Of a DNA stretch of 64,000 bases, positions 46,900 to 55,551 are shown one piece after another (positions within the stretch are counted from its first letter, which is position 1; every line of letters starts with the position of its first letter). The DNA is from CAYXFD01 sp964464175. GTDB lineage: Bacteria > Cloacimonadota > Cloacimonadia > Cloacimonadales > JAJBBL01. The position numbers and the translations under genes are program-made. The notes under the pieces were generated by a model that saw only the letters and a program-made list of their open reading frames with translations, searched no databases and was not told where the DNA came from. The stretch spans positions 91,625 to 155,624 of the forward strand of contig CAYXFD010000004.1 of the NCBI GenBank assembly GCA_964464175.1. The letters run 5' to 3'.

Positions 46900-47283
46900 T
46901 ATGTTTCCACAAAATCTCTTTATTGCCCGGCAATATTGAGTTAAAGTTGTGAAAGATATAAACAATTTAGCCCGAACCTTTTGGTTCGGGCTTTTTTGTA
47001 TGCCGATTCTCAATTTATACTACATTTTCGAAGACCTGAAGAGATGCCATATGTTGAAGAGTTGAAATATGATTTGCAGGTTTAAAGGTGCTACAAGAAT
47101 CAATAAAGCTTAGTTTTCATTTCAAGTGACCTGATTGATAGCCGGCTGATAGAAAACCTGATTTGTTCCGCTGGCGTAATAATTTCTCACTGCCTGTTTT
47201 TTCCAGTAATTTATTCACCAGCAATGGCTGTTGGTCAAAATGCGATTTTATGTCTTTAGGAGCGGATGGGTGTTAAGGGATAA
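46900..47283. other. Convergent spacer with terminator and a possible gene remnant
   Basis: 384 bp between convergent genes. The first 100 bp hold the terminator at 46969. On the minus strand, 47117-47272 is an open frame of ~51 codons ending in TGA. It reads like real protein (KSHFDQQPLLVNKLLEKTGS, then basic and Gly-rich residues) but has no ATG and no Shine-Dalgarno. It may be the decayed tail of a lost gene. Confidence 0.5.
46969..46997 (+). terminator. Rho-independent terminator after the porE-like gene
   Basis: AGCCCGAACC (46969-46978), loop TTTT, GGTTCGGGCT (46983-46992), then a run of T's to 46997: a perfect 10-bp stem with a classic U-tract on the plus strand, 70 bp after the stop codon. 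Confidence 0.95.
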
Positions 47284-48711
47284 TCAGAGTAGTTTTGAAA
47301 TATTAGCCTGAAACATCTCTTCCTGTTTTTTTGACTGAAAATGCCAGAAACTCTTTCCATCGATAAAGGGGATTCCTTGAGCAGCACACTTCTCTATAGC
47401 TTTTGTCGAGCCTTCACAGTAAGGCAAATCTATCAATTTGCCCGGTAATGATAAACCTGTTACCTTGAAGAGATCTTCATTTTTCATACCTAAGGGTGTA
47501 CAATTGATGATCAGATCGAAAAATTTTCCTTTTATATCAGAAAGCGTTAGGAACTCTACTCTATATTTTTCAGCGATTATTTTCAAAGCTCCTACGTTTC
47601 TTCCTGAAATTTGAATTCTTTTCAGATAAGAAAACTCCTCAATAAAGCATTGTGCCGAAGCTCCTGAACCCCAAACAAGAATAGAAGAATGCTTATCAAT
47701 TTCTAGAGAACTGAGAGCTTTTTGGAAGGCTTCACGATCAGTGTTCTGAAACAATTCAGGGCTGTTGAGGGGAAGCTGTTCTTTACGGTCGGTTTTTACA
47801 GAAATTAGATTTATCGGCTTATCCGGAACGTTGAATAGTTTTGGTAAATCGGTTTTGCAGGGCATCGTAACGGAAAAGCCGTAAAAACGGATCATTTTAT
47901 TCATCTTCTGCAACCATTGCAGAAAATCCTGAGAGTTTCTAACAGGGAGGGGAAGGTAAACTATTTTATCGTCAAGATGTCGTAGTCTTTGATTATAATA
48001 TTTCAGTCCCAAGGAATCATAGACCTGCTCTCCCCCAATGATGCCCCCTATAAGGGTATTCTCGTCAAGCTGCCGGGAACCAAAAAGTTCATATTCTTCA
48101 GGATGGAGTTGTTCGGGAGAAGTTTCAAATCCCGGCAAACCCGTAAATGTTCCCTTTGAACCAAGCAATTTCCAGAAGATCCTGGATAGTTTCCCCAAGT
48201 ATCCCGTTCCGCATAGTAACAAGGGATTCCGTGATCTTCTGCTTAATTCACGTAGGCATTCCAGATCATAGTAGCTTTCAATCGGCACTACGATTTTCAG
48301 GTAACGCAGCGAAAGACGGTTGGCAGATTCAATTGCAGATTCCACGGATTTGATGAGCTCAGAGGTTTCCCTATTTATGTGGAGCGAGAGGATCAGATTA
48401 CTATTTGGTAACACCGGCTTATGTCGAAAATAGTTCTCCATTTCGCAATCCACCAGGCAGTTGTATTTTGCTGTCAGTTTGCTGTAGAGAGAGTATTTTT
48501 TTTCCGAAGGGAAAGGATGAATCCCCCCCTCGGAAATGTCCCTGATAGTAATAATTGTTATGGGGTCGATAGGGAAGAAGTATTCCAGGCGATCCAAAAA
48601 ACCTAATGGTTCTGAAGAATAATCGAGCCGGACTTCCTGTAAATCATAACTGTAGTTTTGGAGAGCAGTAAAGGGAAAATTATCCAGAGCCGGAATGGAG
48701 AGAATATTCAT
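47284..48711 (-). CDS. aroDE: Fused 3-dehydroquinate dehydratase (type I) / shikimate dehydrogenase
   Basis: 475 aa. The N-terminal ~205 residues are a type I dehydroquinase with its active site intact: EVRLD, R-x3-E in IRDISEGG, His in LILSLHI, the Schiff-base Lys in LKIVVP, and SRI with GSKGTF, then SPEQ. The remaining ~260 residues are a shikimate dehydrogenase with GFSVTMPCK (catalytic Lys), the NADP loop VWGSGASAQ and NCTPLGM. The shikimate-binding S-x-S motif is replaced (GGEQVYDSLGLKYYNQ), and the usual AVNT Asn is also missing, so substrate binding may differ. AroDE fusions are known in plants and chlamydiae. Together they convert dehydroquinate to shikimate. The start codon overlaps the aroC-aroQ stop (ATGA). 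Confidence 0.85.
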   Translation of the reverse strand: MNILSIPALDNFPFTALQNYSYDLQEVRLDYSSEPLGFLDRLEYFFPIDPITIITIRDISEGGIHPFPSEKKYSLYSKLTAKYNCLVDCEMENYFRHKPVLPNSNLILSLHINRETSELIKSVESAIESANRLSLRYLKIVVPIESYYDLECLRELSRRSRNPLLLCGTGYLGKLSRIFWKLLGSKGTFTGLPGFETSPEQLHPEEYELFGSRQLDENTLIGGIIGGEQVYDSLGLKYYNQRLRHLDDKIVYLPLPVRNSQDFLQWLQKMNKMIRFYGFSVTMPCKTDLPKLFNVPDKPINLISVKTDRKEQLPLNSPELFQNTDREAFQKALSSLEIDKHSSILVWGSGASAQCFIEEFSYLKRIQISGRNVGALKIIAEKYRVEFLTLSDIKGKFFDLIINCTPLGMKNEDLFKVTGLSLPGKLIDLPYCEGSTKAIEKCAAQGIPFIDGKSFWHFQSKKQEEMFQANISKLL

Positions 48712-50021
48712 TGTTTATCGCGGCTGAATTCTAAAATTATCTGCCAGATTCTCTTGAGCATTTTGCTGTCAAGCTCAAGCTTATTGCCCTTATCTTCTAA
48801 TTGCCGGAAAATCTCAGCTTCTCTATCCGGTTGTTTCACAGCAATTCCCTTCTGCTTTTTCAGAGCTGCGACCTGTTCCACAATTTTATTGCGGCGGTAT
48901 AGAGAGAGGAGAATATCTTCATCAATCTTATCGAGAGCTTCTCGCAGTTCCCCGAGCTCAGGAAGAGCATTCTTCAAGAGATTACGATAACTTATCGCAT
49001 CTGCTAAAACTAACTTTATCATCGCTTCAGCAACAGGAATGATCCTGGGGATAAGACAGAGATCAAATCTTCCATTCAGATTTAGAGTTTCTTGTTTACC
49101 ATGCCTGGTTATTGTCTGCTGGGGCAGGGAAATCGAGGGAGTTGGCTTAACCACGAATCTGAAAGAAACAGGATCCCCTGTTGTCATACCACCATAAATA
49201 CCTCCGGCTTTGCCGGGTTCGGTCGATGGTGTTAAGGAGAGAAGCGGGTCATTTGCTTCACTTCCCAACATCTTACCCAAATCAAACCCTGCTCCGAATT
49301 CAATCCCTTTAACTCCACCGATGGAGAGGATAGCTTTACTGAGATTGGCATCCAACTTCTCAAATACCGGATCTCCCAATCCTCCGGGAACATTTTCAAT
49401 CAGAACCTGGACTATACTTCCGACGGAATCACCCTTCTCCCTTATCTCCTCAAGAGAACTGAGCAGTTGCTTATATGTTGCCGGGCAGGGCCAGGATAAC
49501 TCATTATTCCGGATAAAGTCCCGGTCGAAGGACACGGCTGCTATCTTACCGATAGAGAAAGGATAGACTAATATTTTTGCAGGCTTTATCATCTGATCTA
49601 CCAGTGCACCTGCGGCTACCCGGGCAATAGTTTCTCTTCCGGAAACTCTACCTCCGCCCCGGTAGTCATAGATCTTGAATTTTTTATAAAGAGCAAGATC
49701 GGCATGTCCCGGGCGGAAGATATCTTTTACTGCTTCATAATCTTCAGATCTTGAATCACGATTGTAAACAAGCATGCAGATGGGCATTCCTGTTGTCTTA
49801 CCTTCGAAAACCCCGGAAAGTACGACTAATTGGTCAGTCTCTTTCCGGGAGGAAGAAATTCGCCCCTTTCCCGGCTTACGACGGTCGAGTTCTTTCTGAA
49901 TTTCCTTATGGGGGAAATCAATTCCAGGCTTAATGTCTTCGATTACAACACCGATTGCCGGACCGTGGCTCTCCCCAAATGCAGTTATTCCCCACAATTT
50001 ACAAAGATAATTGCCCTTCAT
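48708..50021 (-). CDS. aroC: Chorismate synthase fused to AroQ chorismate mutase
   Basis: 437 aa, versus ~360 for AroC alone. Residues 1 to ~350 are chorismate synthase: FGESHGPAIG (His 17-type), RRKPGKGRISSSRKE, FRPGHADLA, RGGGRVSGRETIARVAAGA and NVPGGLGDPVF are all present. It converts EPSP to chorismate with reduced FMN. From ~355 to the end is an AroQ-class mutase whose key residues are visible: ELREALDKID, RRNKIVEQVAALKKQ, DREAEI and IILEFSRDKQ (the S-x3-Q end). The fusion would carry EPSP to prephenate in one polypeptide. The start at 50021 has no strong Shine-Dalgarno; the gene lies 34 bp after a 55-aa gene and overlaps aroDE by 4 bp. Confidence 0.93.
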   Translation of the reverse strand: MKGNYLCKLWGITAFGESHGPAIGVVIEDIKPGIDFPHKEIQKELDRRKPGKGRISSSRKETDQLVVLSGVFEGKTTGMPICMLVYNRDSRSEDYEAVKDIFRPGHADLALYKKFKIYDYRGGGRVSGRETIARVAAGALVDQMIKPAKILVYPFSIGKIAAVSFDRDFIRNNELSWPCPATYKQLLSSLEEIREKGDSVGSIVQVLIENVPGGLGDPVFEKLDANLSKAILSIGGVKGIEFGAGFDLGKMLGSEANDPLLSLTPSTEPGKAGGIYGGMTTGDPVSFRFVVKPTPSISLPQQTITRHGKQETLNLNGRFDLCLIPRIIPVAEAMIKLVLADAISYRNLLKNALPELGELREALDKIDEDILLSLYRRNKIVEQVAALKKQKGIAVKQPDREAEIFRQLEDKGNKLELDSKMLKRIWQIILEFSRDKQ

Positions 50022-50055
50022 CTTACTTTACAAGAAAACTAATAAACAAGAATAC

Positions 50056-50223
50056 TCAGGACAAGCCGATTTTGCCGATAATCCTGCGTAAGAAATAATC
50101 AATGCAGTTAAATAGTCTATTGCCGGCAACCTGTTTACCACCTTGATAATCTTTCAGGGTTTTAACAACAGGTACTTCTTCTTTCGCATTTTTCTGTTTT
50201 AAACTGAAAATCTGCCAGGACAT
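50056..50223 (-). CDS. Small 55-aa protein leading the aro operon
   Basis: 55 aa, starting MSWQIFSLKQKNAKEE and ending RRIIGKIGLS. It is basic, with a short amphipathic segment (NCIDYFLRRIIGKIGL) at the end, no signal peptide and no TM helix. A very strong Shine-Dalgarno, GGGAGG, lies 5 nt before the ATG, and the codon use looks like its neighbours'. It lies 34 bp upstream of aroC-aroQ on the same strand, so it is probably translated as the first gene of the operon. I do not recognise it. It contains no run of Trp/Phe/Tyr codons, so it is not an obvious attenuation leader peptide. Confidence 0.6.
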   Translation of the reverse strand: MSWQIFSLKQKNAKEEVPVVKTLKDYQGGKQVAGNRLFNCIDYFLRRIIGKIGLS

Positions 50224-50438
50224 CTATACCTCCCTCTATATATTGGTACACTCTCATAATACCGGCAATTCTGGAAACTACGCTAAATAGTCAATGAAAA
50301 AAACACTATGGTTAGCTCAGAGCAGTAGAAATCGGTTTTGCCCTTAGATCTTTTATCAGATTATGAGTAAATCGGGTTCAGGTTGAGCAAAACATTGACA
50401 ACTACCACTGACCTTTTTTTTTGGAAGAAAAAAAACGG

Positions 50439-51692
50439 ATGAACAACATGCTCATTAAAACTATAGCAATCGGATTAACAATAGCATTCTTATCGTTAAG
50501 CGGTTTAGGTGCAAACTCAATATTTTCCTTTCATGGCTTCCCGGTTCATGAAAGCAGCAGCGATCTTTACGGGACAGGAATGGGTGAGACCGGAATTGGA
50601 GATGTTTTCCGCAAAAATACAGGCTTTCTCAATCCTTCTCTCTCCACGACGCTGAATCAGGTCTATTTTTCAAGCGGACTTGTATATGGTCTCTACTATT
50701 ATTACGATGATCAGGATAATGAATTCCGCAAAGACGGGCTCCATTTCCCCTATTTCAATGTCATCATTCCCTTGAAACGACACCGGATAGGTTTTGATTT
50801 TACCCCTGTCCTTTCCGGTAATTCCGATTTTTACAGTTACGATAACGAAATTGATATCGACGGTTATCTTTTTCAATATAATGAGATCAATAAAGTTCGT
50901 TCTTATCTTTATAAAGCTTCTTTGCTCTACGCTTATAAACATCGTATAGCTGATGCCGGGATTTCTTTCGATTATTATCTGGGACACCGGTTTAGAGCCT
51001 GGTCTCAGGAAGATAACGGAACTGAAGCGGCATATTCAATCGATTCTAAATATGAATTCAACAAAACCTTCCGCAATCCGGGAGTAACGATTGGTCTAAA
51101 CCGCAGGATGGGAAATCTATCCCTGGGGATAATGTACAGAAAATCGGTGACCATGAAAGGTGATAAGGAATTAGTCACCCGTCACTCTGTCTATGATTTA
51201 GGAGAGAGCAGCTTTGATCTTCCGGATAAAATAGGCTTCGGATCTGCTTTCAGACTTACAGACAATTTCCGTCTGACCACTGATCTCGAATATGATTTAT
51301 GGAGCAAAACCGACTCTTATGAGGATCCTTCGGATACTTACAAAGTTGCTTTCGGTTTAGCTTTTGAACCTTATTGGGGGGATGAAAAATGGTATAAGAA
51401 TATTCCCTTAAGAACCGGTGGCTATTACCGAATCCTTCCCTTTCAGGTTAATGGTAATGATCTGTCGGAGATGGGTGTGACTTTTGGCTTTACTTTGCCC
51501 TTGCCTTCACCAAATGCGCAGTTAGATTTTGCTTTCAAATATCTCATCCGCGGGGACAGCGGGAAAAACGGCTATCAAGATAAGAATATTCTCTTTGGCA
51601 TAGGATTATCAGGATTTGATTTTTTCCGGAGCAGACCGAGGAAGATTGAGCACCGTGATATTCCAGAAGCTGAATTCGAGGGGTTCAGATAA
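50439..51692 (+). CDS. FadL/PorV-like outer-membrane barrel protein
   Basis: 417 aa from the chosen ATG. The signal peptide (IKTIAIGLTIAFLSLSGLGA) precedes LYGTGMGETGIGDVFRKNTGFLNPSLS, the same Gly-Met-Gly...NP opening seen in the PorV-like protein at 43294. Alternating Tyr/Phe strands continue throughout (e.g. KNIPLRTGGYYRILPFQ, MGVTFGFTLPLP). The end is polar and not a typical barrel Phe, so a short periplasmic tail is likely. It may be a hydrophobic-compound channel or a second T9SS barrel. The start is uncertain: a TTG at 50421 and an ATG at 50448 are alternatives. The stop overlaps the RecJ-like start (TAATG). Confidence 0.75.
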   Translation: MNNMLIKTIAIGLTIAFLSLSGLGANSIFSFHGFPVHESSSDLYGTGMGETGIGDVFRKNTGFLNPSLSTTLNQVYFSSGLVYGLYYYYDDQDNEFRKDGLHFPYFNVIIPLKRHRIGFDFTPVLSGNSDFYSYDNEIDIDGYLFQYNEINKVRSYLYKASLLYAYKHRIADAGISFDYYLGHRFRAWSQEDNGTEAAYSIDSKYEFNKTFRNPGVTIGLNRRMGNLSLGIMYRKSVTMKGDKELVTRHSVYDLGESSFDLPDKIGFGSAFRLTDNFRLTTDLEYDLWSKTDSYEDPSDTYKVAFGLAFEPYWGDEKWYKNIPLRTGGYYRILPFQVNGNDLSEMGVTFGFTLPLPSPNAQLDFAFKYLIRGDSGKNGYQDKNILFGIGLSGFDFFRSRPRKIEHRDIPEAEFEGFR

Positions 51693-53269
51693 TGCTCAAA
51701 TGGTCAATAACGAAAAGAACGACCCCCTCTTTACCTGACCATATCAGTAATCTAAAAAATCATTTGGATAACTATGACTATGGAGAGGTAGAGCTTTACG
51801 AATATTCTGGTTTCCCCATTCCCAGTGAAAAGATAATGAAAGATATGGAGAGAGCAGTTAACCGCATTATCAAGGCTGTCAGAAACGGAGAGAAGATCAT
51901 CATCTTCGGCCATGATGACCTTGATGGGATAACCAGCACCTACGTACTTTTTGATTTTCTTTCCAGCATTGGTTCTCGCTCTCATTACTACTACATTCCC
52001 AACCGGCTGCGGGAACACCACGGTATTCAGGATTCGTTTGTAGAGAGAGTGAAAAGGGATGGTTATGATCTGGTAATTACAGTAGATGGGGGAATTACAT
52101 CCATTGAGGGAGTAGAAAAGTTAAATGCCCTCGGATGCGAGACTATCATAACTGATCATCATCTTGTGCCGGAGAAACTGCCCAACGCTTATGCTATTGT
52201 TAATCCTAAACAGGCTGATTGTCCGTATCCCTATGATATGCTGGCGGGAGCCGGTATCTCTTTCTTTCTGGTCAAGGCTTTGGCAGAGAAGCTCCAGGCT
52301 GATATAGCGGAAAACTATATCATCTGGACAGCGATCGGTACGATAGCCGACAAAGCACCAATGACCGGCGTTAACCGGGTTTTATGCCAGATCGCTTTAG
52401 ACAGATTGCACACAACTGCCGATGAAACACTGGTTTTATGCCCCGGTTATTACTCCATAAAGGACGATTATTTTTCCAAGATGTCCTTTATCGGTAACAT
52501 AATCAAACTTTTCAATAACGGCAGAGCGGATGCCGGAGAGAACACAGCTCTTTATCTGCTCTTAGCTCCGGGATACAAGAAGAAAGATCTGATTGCCTCT
52601 TTGATCCCCAAAAAGAATGAATATGAAAACACCTTATCCAAAATAAAGAAGATCATAGACAGCAAATTACCTTCCGGAGAAGAACTATGTTATATTTTCA
52701 GTGACGACAATGACCTAATTCCCTATGTTTTCCTCGGTTGGGCAGCTAATTACCTGACATATCTATACAGAATACCTGTCATAATGCTGAAAAAAATAGG
52801 AGAAACCTATTCTTGTGAAGCGAGATGTACTGATGGGTTTAACCTGATAGAAGCCTTTAATTACTGTAGTGAAGCTCTTGAGCAGTTTGGAGGACATGTT
52901 AAGGCAGCCGGTTTCAAAACAGACAGCACAAAAATTGCAAGATTCAAAGAGTTATTCAGGGAGTATGTTGAGAGAAATCGGGAAGAGATCAGCAGTCGTC
53001 GTGTTATCACCATCGATGCTGTAATTGAGGAAGATGAGCTTCAGGAACTGCCGGACATAGTCAACCGCTTTGCACCCTATGGAGAAGGAGCTAACGAACC
53101 AGTCTTTCTGATAAGAGATTATCAAATTGAAAAACTGCTCGATTCCAATTGTCAGCTATCCTTTAAAAAATACGAACCGGATAAAAAATATGACATCGTT
53201 TTTTCCTTTAAACCCGATGGTAAATACTTGATTCTCGATTTTGAAGAAGCAGGTGGGGATGGAAAGTGA
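51692..53269 (+). CDS. RecJ-like DHH-family phosphoesterase/exonuclease
   Basis: 525 aa. RecJ-type motifs: GHDDLDGITS (residues ~70-79), VITVDGGITS, ITDHHLVPEKLP (the DHH motif) followed by IVNPKQADCPYP, then the DHHA1-type QFGGHVKAAGF at ~405. A C-terminal OB-like domain (FAPYGEGANEPVFLI...) ends the chain. RecJ degrades single-stranded DNA 5' to 3' with Mn2+ in recombination and repair. The enzyme is slightly shorter than E. coli RecJ (577), and some of these paralogs act on oligonucleotides or RNA instead. The gene is translationally coupled to the barrel gene before it (TAATG), an odd pairing of functions. Confidence 0.85.
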   Translation: MLKWSITKRTTPSLPDHISNLKNHLDNYDYGEVELYEYSGFPIPSEKIMKDMERAVNRIIKAVRNGEKIIIFGHDDLDGITSTYVLFDFLSSIGSRSHYYYIPNRLREHHGIQDSFVERVKRDGYDLVITVDGGITSIEGVEKLNALGCETIITDHHLVPEKLPNAYAIVNPKQADCPYPYDMLAGAGISFFLVKALAEKLQADIAENYIIWTAIGTIADKAPMTGVNRVLCQIALDRLHTTADETLVLCPGYYSIKDDYFSKMSFIGNIIKLFNNGRADAGENTALYLLLAPGYKKKDLIASLIPKKNEYENTLSKIKKIIDSKLPSGEELCYIFSDDNDLIPYVFLGWAANYLTYLYRIPVIMLKKIGETYSCEARCTDGFNLIEAFNYCSEALEQFGGHVKAAGFKTDSTKIARFKELFREYVERNREEISSRRVITIDAVIEEDELQELPDIVNRFAPYGEGANEPVFLIRDYQIEKLLDSNCQLSFKKYEPDKKYDIVFSFKPDGKYLILDFEEAGGDGK

Positions 53270-53344
53270 TTTCAGGGGTAGTTACCAAAATCGGAGATTT
53301 TCAATAGACAATAACTTTTATAATATGTATTGAATGAGGAATAA

Positions 53345-53521
53345 ATGTTTATCAGAAATGATTTATGTGATCTTTGCGGAAGTTGTGTTGCTGTGTGTCC
53401 GGTGGATGCTATAAGTATCGAAGAATTCTCTGCTGCAATCGCTGAAGATATTTGTACAAAATGCGGTAACTGCCGGATCGTCTGTCCGGCTCGAGCGGTT
53501 TTTGAGCAGGAAGAGAGCTGA
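53345..53521 (+). CDS. Small 2[4Fe-4S] ferredoxin
   Basis: 58 aa, starting MFIRNDLCDLCGSC. It has two C-x2-C-x2-C-x3-CP motifs: CDLCGSCVAVCP (residues ~8-19) and CTKCGNCRIVCP (~38-49), the clostridial/archaeal 2[4Fe-4S] type. It is a soluble low-potential electron carrier. GAGGA stands 5 nt before the ATG. It lies 61 bp upstream of the geranylgeranyl-reductase-like gene; in Methanosarcina a ferredoxin encoded next to the reductase serves as its electron donor, so that is the favoured role here. Confidence 0.93.
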   Translation: MFIRNDLCDLCGSCVAVCPVDAISIEEFSAAIAEDICTKCGNCRIVCPARAVFEQEES

Positions 53522-53582
53522 GTGAACACTATGACGTGGTATCTGCTGGCTGAGAAATGTGTTAGAGGATGGAAAACTAAAG

Positions 53583-54773
53583 ATGAATAATGCAGAGTAT
53601 GATGTAGTAGTAGTTGGAGCAGGACCTGCTGGTAGTGTAACGGCACGCTTTGCAGCAGAGAACGGAGCATCGGTATTAATGCTGGAAAGAGACAGGGAAG
53701 CGGGAATTCCGGTAAGGTGTGCTGAAGGTATTTCCAGCGGGGGTTTGGATAAGTTCATTGATATAGACAAACGCTGGATTGCTGCTGAGATTTCAACAGC
53801 CCGCTTATATACTCCTGACGGGAGGAGTATGGATATGAAGAGCGAGGTGATGGGGTACATTCTGGAAAGAAGAATTTTTGATAATGCTCTCTGTGATATC
53901 GCCTGCAGTAAAGGTGTGGTTATGAAGACCAAAGCCAACGTCACCGGGATAGTGAAAAACGAAGACCGGTCAGTTACTCTTTTTTACAAATACCTTGGCA
54001 AAGAGTACCGGGTTAAATGCCGCATTGTCATCGGTGCCGATGGGATAGAATCAAGAGTAGGGAGATGGTTTGGCTTAAAAACAAATCTGAAATTAGAGGA
54101 TATTTCTTCCAGCGTGCAATATACTTTGAATAATATCAAGGTAGAGAAACATATCATCTCATTCTATTTCGGAACTAAAATTGCCCCCGGAGGCTATGCC
54201 TGGATTTTCCCCAAATCTGAAAACAGTGCCAACGTCGGTGTCGGGGTTGCCGGAAGTTTTGCCAAAGAGAAAGGGGCGCAGGAATATCTGGACGAATTTG
54301 TCGAGAGAACATTTCCCAATGCCTCTAAAAGCTATACTGTCTATGCCGGTATTCCGATAACCACAACTCTACCGGAGATAACAGCCGATAATCTCATGCT
54401 TGTGGGTGACGCGGCGCATCAGGTCAATCCGATTACCGGGGGGGGGATCAAGCAGGCCATGATAGCCGGGAAAATTGCCGGAGAGACGGCAGCAGAGGCT
54501 ATCAGGAGGGGAGATTTTTCGGTTAAAGCCCTGAAACAATATCCGCAAAGATGGGAAAAAGCACTCGGAGCCAGGCACAGATTCATGTATTCGATCAAAG
54601 AAAAGGTGCTGTATGCTTCCGATGAAAGATTGAATAAGATATCGAAAATGTTCGAAAACACTTCCCCCAATATGATATCTCTTACCGATCTGTTTAAACA
54701 GGTGATCAAGGGTGATCCAAAATTGATTGCTGATATGGCAAAAGCTTTCGTAGTCAGCAAATTACCTTTTTAA
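53583..54773 (+). CDS. Geranylgeranyl reductase family flavoprotein
   Basis: 396 aa. FAD-binding Rossmann VVVVGAGPAGSVTARFA at the N-terminus, CAEGISSGG (the family's substrate-side Cys region), GGYAWIFPK (the YxWxFP motif) and LVGDAAHQVNPITGGGIKQAM mark the GGR/digeranylgeranylglycerophospholipid reductase family. These enzymes saturate isoprenoid double bonds of archaeal lipids, polyprenols, menaquinone tails or chlorophyll side chains, with electrons from ferredoxin or NAD(P)H. The substrate here is unknown. The start is the ATG at 53583; a GTG eight codons upstream is possible. Neighbours (ferredoxin, polyprenol-kinase-like, dolichol-phosphate-sugar-synthase-like) point to isoprenoid lipid or carrier chemistry. 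Confidence 0.88.
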   Translation: MNNAEYDVVVVGAGPAGSVTARFAAENGASVLMLERDREAGIPVRCAEGISSGGLDKFIDIDKRWIAAEISTARLYTPDGRSMDMKSEVMGYILERRIFDNALCDIACSKGVVMKTKANVTGIVKNEDRSVTLFYKYLGKEYRVKCRIVIGADGIESRVGRWFGLKTNLKLEDISSSVQYTLNNIKVEKHIISFYFGTKIAPGGYAWIFPKSENSANVGVGVAGSFAKEKGAQEYLDEFVERTFPNASKSYTVYAGIPITTTLPEITADNLMLVGDAAHQVNPITGGGIKQAMIAGKIAGETAAEAIRRGDFSVKALKQYPQRWEKALGARHRFMYSIKEKVLYASDERLNKISKMFENTSPNMISLTDLFKQVIKGDPKLIADMAKAFVVSKLPF

Positions 54774-54893
54774 TATACCGAGAGTAACTTCTAATAAAAC
54801 CGGGAAGGATTGTTCCTGTTTTTTAGGTAATCTTTCTCTAGTAAAAAGATGGAATGAGAGATACTGACTGGAAACCGAAAAGGTATTAACAGC

Positions 54894-55520
54894 ATGAGCA
54901 AAGGAATCATACTAACCAGAAGAGAGATCAAAGAATTATACCGTAAATCCATTCATATCGGTTCGCTCATCCTTCCTTTATCCTATCGTTATATCCTTGG
55001 GTATAACAAGATCCTGGCTATCGCTATTCTCTTTCCCCTGGCATTTGCTTCCGTTGTTGTTGAGATCATCAGACTGGAAAACAGGACGGTTAAAAGAGTT
55101 TTCTACCGCTTATTCGGAATAATGATGAGAAAACATGAAGTGGCTAATTTGACCGGAGCTTCATACCTGCTGACTTCAGCTGTTTTTTCAATAGCTCTTT
55201 TTCCCCGCGAAATTGCCTTTGCGGCTCTTTCCTTTCTCTCTCTGGGAGATACCCTTGCGGCAATAATCGGAATTCGTTACGGTTCGCGAAAGATCAAAGG
55301 CACATCCAAGAGCCTGGAGGGATCAATTGCCTGTTTTACCTCCTGTTTTGCCTATGCCTTGATCTTTGGCTTGCATCCGGGGATGGCTCTTGTCGGCGCG
55401 ATTTCGGCAACGATTTCCGAACTGCTCAACATACCGATCGATGATAACGTCAAGATCCCAATTTTTAGCGGGATAATAATGTCATTAGCATCAATTTTTA
55501 TACCCATAACCCTGCGTTAG
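54894..55520 (+). CDS. Dolichol/phytol kinase-like membrane protein
   Basis: 208 aa with about six TM helices. Features of the SEC59/VTE5 and related CTP-using lipid-kinase/cytidylyltransferase superfamily are present: the opening ELYRKSIHIGSLILPL (R/K-x2-H-x3-G), LSLGDTLAAIIGIRYG (GDxxAxxxG with catalytic Asp) and GTSKSLEGSIACF (K-x2-EG). Such enzymes phosphorylate polyprenols or phytol, or diacylglycerol, at the membrane. Next to a GGR it could phosphorylate a free polyprenol. Alternatives are a diacylglycerol kinase or a CarS-like enzyme. It lies 120 bp after the reductase gene, and the start is supported by context only. Confidence 0.75.
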   Translation: MSKGIILTRREIKELYRKSIHIGSLILPLSYRYILGYNKILAIAILFPLAFASVVVEIIRLENRTVKRVFYRLFGIMMRKHEVANLTGASYLLTSAVFSIALFPREIAFAALSFLSLGDTLAAIIGIRYGSRKIKGTSKSLEGSIACFTSCFAYALIFGLHPGMALVGAISATISELLNIPIDDNVKIPIFSGIIMSLASIFIPITLR

Positions 55521-55551
55521 TTTTACAAATCAGAATAAAAGGGAGCTTGCC

